Below, in pieces: positions 1 to 7,527 of a stretch of DNA of 14,439 nt; the first letter of the stretch is position 1; every line of letters starts with the position of its first letter. Made by a program: the position numbers and the translations under genes. This DNA comes from RGIG529 sp963929765 (GTDB lineage: Bacteria; Bacillota; Clostridia; Oscillospirales; Oscillospiraceae), in contig CAWVKD010000080.1 of NCBI GenBank assembly GCA_963929765.1, positions 1 to 14,439 on the forward strand. Reading direction: 5' to 3'. Below the pieces are notes generated by a model. The model was not told the origin of the DNA. It saw only the letters and a program-made list of their open reading frames with translations, and did not search any database.

Positions 1-31
1 CCGCCCTTTCTCTATATAAGGAAATGATTTT

Positions 32-2320
32 ATGAGAAAGCTAGGCACATTCTGCGTTTCGTTTTCAATTGCCATTTTTTTATCCCAGTATCTGTTTAAA
101 AATCAGTATCTTTTCCCATTGGCATTGGTTTGCGGAGCAGCCGCATTGTTTGTTTCATTTATCCGCAATAAAAGAAGACTGCGTATGTTGTTGATTTGTG
201 TTGGGCTTGGAATTGGATTTTTCTGGAACTGGGGATATCATACACTTTTCTTTTTACCAACACAAGATTGGGATGGGACCACAACAACATGTTATGCAAC
301 GGTTCGTTCTTTTCCAGAAAATACAAAATATGGGATAAAAGTTGAAATTGCGATAGAGAATGATTCAAAAAATATACCAACCATGTTATATGCAGATGAA
401 ATGTATCAAGATTTAAAACCAGGGGATCAAATAGAATTAATGGCAAATTTTGCTTCTTCACAACGGATAGAAAACGAAAATGTAACCTATTATACAGCAA
501 AAGGAATTTTTCTATTGGCTTATCAAGAGGGAGAAATCCGTGTGATTTCACGAGATACTCCGGCTTTTTTTGATTGGCCTGTTTTTGCAGCGCAAGAACT
601 GAAAAAAGAGATTTCAGTTTTGTACTCCCAAGAACAGTCTCAGTTGATGCAGGCATTGCTGACGGGAGATCGGAGCGACTTTTCAGATTCTCTTGAAACA
701 TCATTATCTCGTACAGGCTTAACTCATATTGTTGCTGTTTCTGGAATGCACTTGTCTTTTTTAACGGGACTTGTTTTTTTATGGCCTGGAAAACCAAAAA
801 AGAAATTGATGATTACAATACCCATCCTTCTCTTTTTTATGGAAGCAACAGGAAATTCACCCTCTGTGGTGCGTGCGGGAATCATGCAGATTTTATGGCT
901 GCTTGCACCGTGCTGTCATCGTGAAGTAGATCCCCCTACTTCTTTATCAGTGGCACTTGCTGTGTTGTTAGCTATCAATCCTTTTTCAGCTGCCAATGTA
1001 GGTTTACAATTGTCTTTTGCTTCGATTGCCGGTATTTATCTGGTTACAGAGCGAGTGGATCTCTCCTTGCAAATGATATTTATCAGAAAGAGATGGAAGC
1101 AAAAGAAACGTTTTACCGCTTGGATTCGCTCTTTTTGTGCTGTAATAGCTAGCAGCGTTGGAGCATTGATCTTTACCATCCCGTTGAGCGCATATTATTT
1201 TGGATTGGTTTCCCTTATATCACTTTTAGCCAATGTTCTTGTTCTTTGGGCTGTTTCTCTTGTATTTATTGGAGGCCTGTTATCAGGTGTAATAGGGATT
1301 CTTTTTTATCCCATTGGAAAAGGGTTAGCAATTGTGGTTTCACCACTGCTTCAATATATATTGACAATCGTTAAGGCATTGGGCAACTTACCTTTTTCAG
1401 CATTATCTACAGTACATATTTATAGCAGGTTATGGCTTGTATTTTCCTATATTCTATTGTTGCTTTTTCTATTCTGGCCAATATTCAAGGAGAGGCGGCA
1501 AGAAAAAGTAAAAAATCGTCCCATTGTGCCTGTGAGCCTTTGTGTAGCCAGTTTCTGTATTGCGATGTTGCTCAATTATTTTACCTATAATCGTTCCCAA
1601 CTGACTTTGTCTGTTTTAGATGTTGGTCAAGGTCAGTGTATTGTTTTACTCTCTAGTGGGAAAGCAGTTATTGTAGATTGTGGAGGGTCTAGTTCAGATA
1701 ATGCAGGTAATGTAGCAGCAGATTATTTACAAGGTATGGGAATCCAAACCATAGAATGTTTGGTACTATCTCATTGTCATGAAGACCATGCCAACGGTGT
1801 TGTACAGCTAATGGAGCGTATGCAGGTGTTGCGTGTGGCAATGCCTGACAGTGAGGAAGAAGATGATTTGCATATGGAAGTACTCAAATGCGTCGCAGAG
1901 GAAGGTTCTACACTATATACAATCAACGAAACGACCAATATTCTGTTCGGACAAGCCAATATGACTCTTTATCCGCCTTTTGAGGGAGAGGATGAGAATG
2001 AACGTGGATTAACAATACTTTGCAATGTCCGATCATTTGATTTGTTGATCACAGGGGATATGGGTGAAGAGACTGAGGAACGTTTGGTTTCCAATGTTGA
2101 ATTGCCAGATGTAGAAGTGTTGGTTGTAGGACATCATGGTTCAAAATATTCAACAAGCGACTTGCTTTTGGATGATATAACACCGGAAATTGCGGTGATA
2201 TCAGTCGGGAAAAATTCATATGGGCATCCTGCGCCAGAAACATTGGAGCGTCTGTCTGGAAGGAAAATAAAATGGTATCGCACAGATGAAATGGGAACCA
2301 TAACCATACAATCTCAATAA
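32..2320 (+). CDS. comEC: ComEC/Rec2 family DNA internalization protein
   Basis: ComEC forms the inner-membrane channel that carries single-stranded DNA into the cell during natural transformation. The 762-aa product has the full three-part family layout. Hydrophobic helices and a soluble DUF4131-like region fill residues 1-175. A polytopic Competence domain follows, starting near residue 205 with the family signature LLTGDRSDFS...GLTHIVAVSGMHLSFLTG. From about residue 526 there is a metallo-beta-lactamase domain: VLDVGQGQ, then the metal-binding HCHEDH at residues 581-586, GHHGS near 700 and a late SYGHP motif. The HxHxDH metal site is intact, so the nuclease-like domain is probably active. 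ATG 32 is preceded by AAGGA at 18-22. It lies 33 bp before holA, a common pairing in Firmicutes. Whether the organism is actually competent cannot be judged from one gene. Confidence 0.95.
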   Translation: MRKLGTFCVSFSIAIFLSQYLFKNQYLFPLALVCGAAALFVSFIRNKRRLRMLLICVGLGIGFFWNWGYHTLFFLPTQDWDGTTTTCYATVRSFPENTKYGIKVEIAIENDSKNIPTMLYADEMYQDLKPGDQIELMANFASSQRIENENVTYYTAKGIFLLAYQEGEIRVISRDTPAFFDWPVFAAQELKKEISVLYSQEQSQLMQALLTGDRSDFSDSLETSLSRTGLTHIVAVSGMHLSFLTGLVFLWPGKPKKKLMITIPILLFFMEATGNSPSVVRAGIMQILWLLAPCCHREVDPPTSLSVALAVLLAINPFSAANVGLQLSFASIAGIYLVTERVDLSLQMIFIRKRWKQKKRFTAWIRSFCAVIASSVGALIFTIPLSAYYFGLVSLISLLANVLVLWAVSLVFIGGLLSGVIGILFYPIGKGLAIVVSPLLQYILTIVKALGNLPFSALSTVHIYSRLWLVFSYILLLLFLFWPIFKERRQEKVKNRPIVPVSLCVASFCIAMLLNYFTYNRSQLTLSVLDVGQGQCIVLLSSGKAVIVDCGGSSSDNAGNVAADYLQGMGIQTIECLVLSHCHEDHANGVVQLMERMQVLRVAMPDSEEEDDLHMEVLKCVAEEGSTLYTINETTNILFGQANMTLYPPFEGEDENERGLTILCNVRSFDLLITGDMGEETEERLVSNVELPDVEVLVVGHHGSKYSTSDLLLDDITPEIAVISVGKNSYGHPAPETLERLSGRKIKWYRTDEMGTITIQSQ

Positions 2321-2353
2321 CTAGAAATATACAATGGTAAAAAGGAGAAAGGT

Positions 2354-3403
2354 ATGCCATCCAAAAAATCAGAAGATATAAAGCAATTTTCTCAACTAAA
2401 ACGAGATTTATCAAGTCACACTTTAGGATCGCTCTATGTATTTTATGGGGAAGAAACTTATTTGCGAGATTATTATTTAGAAGAAATGAAAAAACAGCTT
2501 GTTGGCGAATGGGATGCATTTTGTTTTCATCGTTTTTCTGGGAAAAATCTGTCTATACAAGCTTTGTCGGATGCAGTGGATACACTTCCCATGGGGAGTG
2601 AACGAACGATGGTAGTGGTTTATGACTATGATTTGTATCAAACCGCTGGGAAAGAAGCATTAATGGCTCTACTGTCAGATATCCCTGCATATTGCTGTCT
2701 GGTATTTGTCTATGATGTTCAGCTATATAAGGGAGACGCAAGGACAAAATTGTATGGTCTACTTAAAAAAACAGGACAAGTTATTCAATTTGCGCAGCAA
2801 TCTCAGAACGATCTTGTGCGTTGGATTGCAAGACGTTTTGCAGCTACAGGTCATCAAATTGGACAAAGAGAAGCAGAATATTTGATTTTCTTATGTGGTG
2901 GTCTTATGACAGGTCTCATTTCAGAAATTGGCAAAATCAGCGCTTATGCAAATTCTTCACATATTGCCAAAGAGGATATTGACGCGGTTGCCGACCCCGT
3001 TCTGGATGCTGTGGTATTTCAAATGACAGATGCAATTTTACAAGGTAATATGGAAAAAGCAACTCAACTATTAGGAGACTTGTTACGCATGCAACAACCA
3101 CCTATTATGATTCTTTCTGTTTTGGGAAAGCAAATGCGGCAGCTACACTCCGCGAGATTAGCGTTAGAATGCGGGAAAGATGCGACCTATCTGACAAAAC
3201 TGTGGAAAATGCGCTCTTCATACCCTGCACAAAATTTAATGCGAAGTGCAAAACAATTTGACGTTCTATGGTGCCGAAAAGCGGTAATGCTTTGTGCTCA
3301 AAGTGATTTTGATATGAAACAGTCTAAAGTAACACCAGAAGATCAGCTTATTTTCCTTTTGCTACAATTGCTAGAAGAGATACAGAAGAAAGGGAGAAGG
3401 TAA
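2354..3403 (+). CDS. holA: DNA polymerase III subunit delta
   Basis: The delta subunit is part of the clamp loader that opens the beta sliding clamp and places it on primed DNA at the replication fork. The 349-aa length is normal. The N-terminus carries the typical GSLYVFYGEETYLRDYY stretch, the degenerate P-loop region through which delta contacts the clamp. The middle region has the AAA+ lid features of the family (LVRWIARRF near residue 155, then a helical GLMTGLISEIGKI stretch). The C-terminal third is helical, with the usual QMTDAIL and LLRMQQPPIMILSVLGKQMRQL segments forming the collar domain. ATG 2354 follows AAGGAG and AAAGG motifs. Position immediately after comEC supports the call. 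The stop codon is one base before the next start, so the two genes are surely co-transcribed. Confidence 0.95.
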   Translation: MPSKKSEDIKQFSQLKRDLSSHTLGSLYVFYGEETYLRDYYLEEMKKQLVGEWDAFCFHRFSGKNLSIQALSDAVDTLPMGSERTMVVVYDYDLYQTAGKEALMALLSDIPAYCCLVFVYDVQLYKGDARTKLYGLLKKTGQVIQFAQQSQNDLVRWIARRFAATGHQIGQREAEYLIFLCGGLMTGLISEIGKISAYANSSHIAKEDIDAVADPVLDAVVFQMTDAILQGNMEKATQLLGDLLRMQQPPIMILSVLGKQMRQLHSARLALECGKDATYLTKLWKMRSSYPAQNLMRSAKQFDVLWCRKAVMLCAQSDFDMKQSKVTPEDQLIFLLLQLLEEIQKKGRR

Positions 3404-3404
3404 C

Positions 3405-3998
3405 ATGTATCAAATCAAAGAAGTAATTGTGGTAGAGGGAAAATATGATAAAAATACGCTTTCCCAGGTTGTAAAAGCGACTATTATTACAACAGCGGGA
3501 TTTGGGATTTTTTCACAACGAGAACAATTAAACCTTTTGCGCCGCTTGGCTGCGGAAAGAGGACTGATTGTGATGACAGACAGTGATGGTGCTGGTTTTG
3601 TGATTCGAAATTATATAAAAGGTGCTATTCCTAAAGAACAAATCAAACATGCTTTTATTCCGGATATATATGGAAAAGAAAAGAGAAAACGACATGCAGG
3701 GAAAGAGGGGAAAATTGGTGTTGAAGGAGTGCACTCTGACCTCCTTTTGGCTGCATTGAGGCGGGCAGGTGCTACATTTTTGGATCAAACATCTGATCCC
3801 GTTTGTTACCCATGGACCAAGTCAGACCTCTATGAAATAGGTCTCCTTGGAAGAACAGAGAGTGGCATACAAAGAAAAAAACTTCTTCGTTTTTTGAATT
3901 TGCCTGAACATTTAAGCACAAATGCCCTTTTAGAAATATTACGTATCTTATATACTCCGAAGAGATTGGAACATTTGTTATCTAGTATGGAAGAATAG
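3405..3998 (+). CDS. rnmV: Toprim-domain RNase M5-like protein
   Basis: RNase M5 trims precursor 5S rRNA in Gram-positive bacteria using a Toprim domain. This 197-aa protein begins with the Toprim glutamate in IKEVIVVEGKYDK (E11) and has the acidic pair as MTDSDGAGFVIRNYI (D59 and D61), both metal-binding signatures of RNase M5. The following KHAFIPD, then GKIGVEGVHSDLLLAAL, also matches the M5 pattern. The rest resembles the DUF4093 / M5 C-terminal domain common in Clostridia. It starts one base after the holA stop, with its ribosome-binding site (AGGGAGAAGG) inside the holA end. In many Firmicutes rnmV instead sits next to ksgA, so the location is slightly unusual. Another Toprim nuclease acting on a different RNA remains possible, because clostridial members of this branch are little studied. 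Confidence 0.82.
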   Translation: MYQIKEVIVVEGKYDKNTLSQVVKATIITTAGFGIFSQREQLNLLRRLAAERGLIVMTDSDGAGFVIRNYIKGAIPKEQIKHAFIPDIYGKEKRKRHAGKEGKIGVEGVHSDLLLAALRRAGATFLDQTSDPVCYPWTKSDLYEIGLLGRTESGIQRKKLLRFLNLPEHLSTNALLEILRILYTPKRLEHLLSSMEE

Positions 3999-4038
3999 CT
4001 GGTGTTGCATTTTGTCGAAACTTGCGAACGATGTGGGA

Positions 4039-4068
4039 TTGCCAGACCGTATAAAGATGCAGTATACT
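4039..4068 (+). promoter_or_regulatory. Predicted sigma-A promoter for the small gene at 4102
   Basis: TTGCCA at 4039-4044 and TATACT at 4063-4068 each match five of six consensus bases and are separated by 18 bp. Transcription would start near 4075, about 27 bases before ATG 4102. This favours that ATG over the TTG codon at 4012, which lies upstream of the promoter. Confidence 0.6.
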
Positions 4069-4101
4069 AAAATAAATGGTATAGCAATCGGGGGGTCTGG
4101 C

Positions 4102-4386
4102 ATGAAAGAAATTTTATGGGACAGGAAAGAAGTATCTCTTGAAGAATATGATGCTTTACAAGCAGAGTATTATCTGCTAATCGACGAAATCAAAATAGGA
4201 GAGACGCTTTTCTGTGAAAATTACGGAATCAAACTGCGTTTATGGGGTGACGGAACAGAAGAATTGGCAATGGTACCATGTGTTTCTCCAAATGCAAAAC
4301 AAATGACAGTTTTGATGAATTTACTCAGTCAAAATGTTGTAACGCCAACAACATTATCAGACGTACTGGATGACTGGCTTGCATGA
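4102..4386 (+). CDS. Hypothetical protein, DUF6514-like
   Basis: This is a 94-aa cytoplasmic protein without membrane segments. The sequence contains EEYDALQAEYYLLIDEI, then ENYGIKLRLWGD, and ends in a helical segment with LMNLLSQNVVTPTTLSDVLDDWL. The arrangement of a Tyr-rich strand, a YGI strand and a final V-TP-L-DVL-D-L motif resembles, from memory, the small clostridial DUF6514 family; its function is unknown. The reading frame is open back to TTG 4012, but ATG 4102 is preferred because a good promoter lies between the two and the extra 30 residues look non-conserved. A run of G at 4090-4095 is the only nearby ribosome-binding candidate, so translation start strength is uncertain. It is the last plus-strand gene before the terminator facing glnS. 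Confidence 0.6.
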   Translation: MKEILWDRKEVSLEEYDALQAEYYLLIDEIKIGETLFCENYGIKLRLWGDGTEELAMVPCVSPNAKQMTVLMNLLSQNVVTPTTLSDVLDDWLA

Positions 4387-4395
4387 ATAACACAA

Positions 4396-4444
4396 AAAAC
4401 GCACAGCAGCTACCCCCTTGTTCAAGGTAACTGTTGTGCGTTTT
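4396..4444. terminator. Bidirectional intrinsic terminator
   Basis: A 19-bp stem pairs 4396-4414 with 4426-4444, with two G-T wobbles and an 11-base loop. It is flanked by A's on the left and TTTT plus further T's on the right, so it can end both the plus-strand gene stopping at 4386 and glnS arriving from the other side. Confidence 0.9.
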
Positions 4445-4502
4445 CATTTTTAAATGATAGGTGATAGAAGTGTTAGCAGTTATCAAAGATCAGGAAATTT
4501 GC

Positions 4503-6194
4503 TTATTTTGCTTTAAAGCTATCTTTCAATGAAACAGAGCGATTGAAGACCAGAGCACCTGGTTGACTATCTGGATCCAAACAGAAATATCCCAGACGCA
4601 TAAACTGATAAGAGGCTGGTGTTGTGGCAGAAGCAAGGGAGCTTTCTACTTTGCACCCATTCACGATCTCTAAAGAATGGGGATTGATACAATCCAGAAA
4701 ATTCTTGTCTGGTCCATCTGGATCGGGATCGATAAATAAGTTATCATATAGGCGTACTTGAGCATCAATTGCACTTTCGGCATCTACCCAATGGATAGTT
4801 CCTTTGATCTTCCTGCCATCTGATGGATTTCCACCTCGTGATTGTGGATCGTATTCTGCTAATACTTCTACAATTTGACCGTTTTCATCTTTTACACATC
4901 CGGTGCAGCGAACAACATAGGCTCCTTTTAGGCGCACTTCGTTTCCGGGGAAAAGACGAAAATATTTTTTGGGTGGTTCTTCCATAAAATCATCAGACTC
5001 GATCCAAAGATGGCGGGAAAAGGGAACGGTACGTGTTCCATCTTCTGGTCGTTCGGGATTATTTTCCACTTCAAATGATTCTTTTTTACCCTCTGGGTAA
5101 TTGGTTATTGTAAAACGGACAGGGTGTAAAACTGCCATTACACGCTGCGCTGTTGCATTGAGATCTTCTCGTAAACAATGTTCTAAAAAACTGTATTCTA
5201 CTGTGTTAGGTGCCTTTGCGACACCGATACGGTCGCAGAAATTTCGGATGGAAGCAGGAGTGTATCCACGGCGACGTAACCCTCGAAGAGTTGGCATTCG
5301 CGGGTCGTCCCAACCAGATACAATTCCTTCTTCTACCAATGTACGTAATTTCCGCTTGCTCATTACGGTATAATTAATACCAAGACGTGCAAACTCAATC
5401 TGTCTCGGCTTAGACTGGCAGGAAATATGGTCTCGTACCCAATTATACAGTGGTCGGTGATCTTCAAATTCCAGGGAACAAAGGGAGTGTGTAATTCCTT
5501 CTAGTGCATCTTCAATAGGGTGAGCATAGTCATACATAGGATAAATGCACCAACGATCTCCTGTACGATGATGGTTCATATGGTTGATTCGGTAAAGTAC
5601 CGGATCTCTCATATTAAAATTACCAGAAGCTAAGTCTATTTTTGCCCGAAGTGTCATTGAACCATTAGGAAATTCTCCTGCACGCATTCGTTGAAACAAG
5701 GCTAGACTCTCTTCGATAGGGCGATCACGGTAGGGACTTTGTGCAGGCGTATTGATGTCTCCTCGTAGTTCTCTCATCTGCTCAGGTGTAAGTTCACAAA
5801 CATATGCCAATCCTTGCTGTATCAGTTCCACTGCAAATTCATACATTTTTTCAAAATAGTCAGATGCAAAATAGAAATGGTCATCCCAATCGTATCCCAA
5901 CCAATGAATGTCCTCTTGAATAGCCTCTACATATTCCACGTCTTCTTTAGTGGGATTGGTGTCATCCATACGAAGGTTGCAAATGCCACCATATTTTTCT
6001 GCAGTGCCAAAGTCAATATTAATGGCTTTTGCATGTCCAATATGCAAATATCCGTTTGGTTCTGGCGGAAAGCGAGTGTGTACTTGCATCCCATAAAATT
6101 GGCCGCCCTGTTCCAAATCTTCTTCGATCAATGTATGAATAAAATGTTTCCCGAGTTCGGGAGTATTGTCAGTGGTTTTCAGTTGTTCAGCCAT
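4503..6194 (-). CDS. glnS: Glutamine--tRNA ligase (GlnRS)
   Basis: GlnRS charges tRNA-Gln with glutamine using ATP. The 563-aa product is a full-length class I synthetase. The HIGH-type motif appears as PPEPNGYLHIGHAK (residues 43-56) and the KMSKS-type loop as VMSKRKL (277-283), the GlnRS form. Other family stretches include NLRMDDTNPTKEDVEYV, DYAHPIEDALEGITHSLCSLEFEDHRPLYNW and the beta-barrel anticodon-binding C-terminus ending in FNRSVSLKDSF. This separates it from GluRS. ATG at 6194 is preceded by AAGGAGTGAT. It stands alone on the minus strand, convergent with the small gene at 4102 and divergent from the flavoprotein at 6451. Most Gram-positive bacteria make Gln-tRNA indirectly through GatCAB, so a bacterial GlnRS is a notable trait shared by a subset of Clostridia. 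Confidence 0.97.
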   Translation of the reverse strand: MAEQLKTTDNTPELGKHFIHTLIEEDLEQGGQFYGMQVHTRFPPEPNGYLHIGHAKAINIDFGTAEKYGGICNLRMDDTNPTKEDVEYVEAIQEDIHWLGYDWDDHFYFASDYFEKMYEFAVELIQQGLAYVCELTPEQMRELRGDINTPAQSPYRDRPIEESLALFQRMRAGEFPNGSMTLRAKIDLASGNFNMRDPVLYRINHMNHHRTGDRWCIYPMYDYAHPIEDALEGITHSLCSLEFEDHRPLYNWVRDHISCQSKPRQIEFARLGINYTVMSKRKLRTLVEEGIVSGWDDPRMPTLRGLRRRGYTPASIRNFCDRIGVAKAPNTVEYSFLEHCLREDLNATAQRVMAVLHPVRFTITNYPEGKKESFEVENNPERPEDGTRTVPFSRHLWIESDDFMEEPPKKYFRLFPGNEVRLKGAYVVRCTGCVKDENGQIVEVLAEYDPQSRGGNPSDGRKIKGTIHWVDAESAIDAQVRLYDNLFIDPDPDGPDKNFLDCINPHSLEIVNGCKVESSLASATTPASYQFMRLGYFCLDPDSQPGALVFNRSVSLKDSFKAK

Positions 6195-6288
6195 TGTCTG
6201 ATCACTCCTTTATCTCAACAGTATCAATCCGGTTTTCCATTACAATACAAGTATTTGTAAAATTTGAGAAAAATAAAATACAAAATAC

Positions 6289-6294
6289 ATTATA
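6289..6294 (-). promoter_or_regulatory. Candidate -10 box of glnS
   Basis: On the minus strand a perfect TATAAT lies here, about 95 bases before the glnS start. No good -35 box stands at the usual distance (the best is a T-rich TTTTCT), so the promoter call is tentative. No T-box hallmark was seen in the roughly 90-base leader. Confidence 0.4.
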
Positions 6295-6350
6295 CCGCAA
6301 AACGAGGAAAAAGAAAAGGAATTTTCACTTGAAAAAGTTGAATGAAATAC

Positions 6351-6379
6351 TTGACAATTGTATTACTTTTTACTCTAAT
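6351..6379 (+). promoter_or_regulatory. Strong sigma-A promoter for the flavoprotein gene
   Basis: A perfect TTGACA at 6351-6356 and TCTAAT at 6374-6379 are spaced by 17 bp. A second TATAAT at 6394-6399 has no matching -35. Transcription would start near 6386, leaving a leader of about 65 bases before ATG 6451. Confidence 0.75.
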
Positions 6380-6450
6380 AGTTAAGTAAGGAATATAATC
6401 ATAAATAGTGAGAACGGGAAGACAAGACCCATCAAAACGGAGGGATCATT

Positions 6451-7302
6451 ATGTATGACATGATTATTATCGGCGGAGGTCCGGCTGGACTAACAGCTGC
6501 CATTAATGGAAGAGTTCGAAATAAGTCCGTACTCCTTTTTACAAACGATTGGAAACACTCATATCTTTACCAAACAAGGTCGATTGATAACTATCCGGGC
6601 CGTCCTGGAATTTCTGGTTCGAAACTTTTAGAGGAGTTGGTATCACATGCGCAATCACTAGGGACAGAAATAGATCTTAAACGTGTGTTGACCATTATGC
6701 CTATGGATGACTATTTTTATATTGCAGCTGGAGCAAGAACAGAGCAAGCAAAAAAAATTATTTTAGCAATAGGAACAGGCAATCATGTAAAATTCCCGGG
6801 AGAGGAACAATGGATTGGCAGAGGAGTCAGTTACTGTGCCACATGTGATGGAATGTTATATCGAAATGGGAAAAGAGTAACTGTTATTGGAAAAGCAGCT
6901 GATGCAGTAGAAGAAGCCAACTATCTCAATGAGATAGGTTGCCACGTTACTTTTATTAGTCAAAAACCGGTAGAAGGTTTAGATGAAGCCATTCAACCAG
7001 TTATCGCAAATAAACTAGAGATTAAGGGTGATGAGGCAGTGCAAGCGCTTATTGCAGATGGAAAAGAGATTCCAAGTGATGGGATTTTCATATTACGCCA
7101 GACAGTAGCACCAAATGATCTTCTGCCCCATTTAAAGACAGAAAATGGTGGTATTTGGGTGAATCGACGTATGGAGACATCCATCCCAGGTGTATATGCT
7201 GCTGGAGACTGCACTGGACGTCCGTTACAGGTAATCAAGGCTATGGGAGAAGGGCAGCAAGCAGCCCTTTCAGTTATTGAAGATTTAGACCATAAGAATT
7301 AA
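6451..7302 (+). CDS. Thioredoxin reductase-like flavoprotein, probably not NADPH-dependent
   Basis: This 283-aa FAD enzyme belongs to the low-molecular-weight thioredoxin reductase family, which reduces thioredoxin through a redox-active disulfide. The FAD-binding GGGPAG is at residues 8-13, the active-site CATC at 129-132 (CATCDG), and the second FAD motif AGDC with RPLQVIKAMGEGQQAA near 251-272. The central pyridine-nucleotide domain is abnormal. The usual GGGDSAxEEA reads GKAADAVEEA (147-156) and the HRRxxxR motif that holds the NADPH phosphate is replaced by ISQKPVEGL (169-177). The whole protein is about 30 residues shorter than classical TrxB. These losses are the marks of the ferredoxin-linked FFTR group or related NADPH-independent reductases in anaerobes. 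ATG 6451 follows GGAGGG. It appears monocistronic with its own promoter and no thioredoxin gene adjacent. Confidence 0.88.
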   Translation: MYDMIIIGGGPAGLTAAINGRVRNKSVLLFTNDWKHSYLYQTRSIDNYPGRPGISGSKLLEELVSHAQSLGTEIDLKRVLTIMPMDDYFYIAAGARTEQAKKIILAIGTGNHVKFPGEEQWIGRGVSYCATCDGMLYRNGKRVTVIGKAADAVEEANYLNEIGCHVTFISQKPVEGLDEAIQPVIANKLEIKGDEAVQALIADGKEIPSDGIFILRQTVAPNDLLPHLKTENGGIWVNRRMETSIPGVYAAGDCTGRPLQVIKAMGEGQQAALSVIEDLDHKN

Positions 7303-7303
7303 A

Positions 7304-7471
7304 TCATATGAGAAATACAGATATGGAAATTATGAAATAGTCACAGAAAGCTGCTATGATGTACAAACCCACTATGGCTGTGGCTGAAAATGGTGGAATG
7401 ATGTTCTTTATAAAACCGAGAATGGCATAATAGACCGAAAATATTCAATCAATGATGGAAATAGCCCATAG
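7304..7471 (+). pseudogene. Short coding remnant interrupted by TGA
   Basis: One reading frame here has a convincingly protein-like composition but no start codon and one internal stop. It reads YRYGNYEIVTESCYDVQ, then THYGCG, a TGA at 7385-7387, then KWWNDVLYKTENGIID and RKYSINDGNSP, ending at TAG 7469-7471 inside the terminator palindrome. Rich Trp, Tyr and Cys content and continuity across the TGA suggest a former TGG (Trp) codon mutated to stop, in a gene that has lost its 5' end. The family is not recognised. A chance open stretch cannot be excluded at this length, and selenocysteine at the TGA is possible but unsupported. Confidence 0.4.
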
Positions 7472-7497
7472 ATTGCATGCAATCTATGGGCTATTTT
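7459..7497. terminator. Perfect 38-bp palindromic terminator
   Basis: Positions 7459-7496 form a perfect palindrome centred between 7477 and 7478 (core GATTGCATGCAATC). It is followed by a T-rich tract on the plus strand and preceded by A's. It sits between the convergent flavoprotein and lipoprotein genes and should terminate both. Confidence 0.88.
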
Positions 7498-7527
7498 ATA
7501 TTTTCTTAACCTATCTTTTGAGTTATT

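Noticed and set aside
159..797. A 212-codon minus-strand open frame antisense to comEC
   Set aside because: It lies wholly within a well-supported gene, has low-complexity composition typical of reverse shadows, and shows no family motif.
5814..6260. A 148-codon plus-strand open frame opposite the start of glnS
   Set aside because: It overlaps conserved GlnRS N-terminal coding sequence and has no ribosome-binding site or recognisable domain.
6195..6290. T-box leader regulating glnS
   Set aside because: The leader is only about 90 bases, and no T-box sequence or attenuator with antiterminator pairing was seen.
6369..6388. Imperfect inverted repeat over the -10 box of the flavoprotein gene as a further DtxR-type site
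   Set aside because: The outer TTACT/AGTAA arms match, but the core lacks GTTAG-N6-CTAAC and the inner bases do not pair; promoter sequence explains it.
7385..7387. Selenocysteine codon in the remnant at 7304-7471
   Set aside because: No start codon is present and no convincing SECIS-type hairpin was seen just downstream; a mutated Trp codon is simpler.
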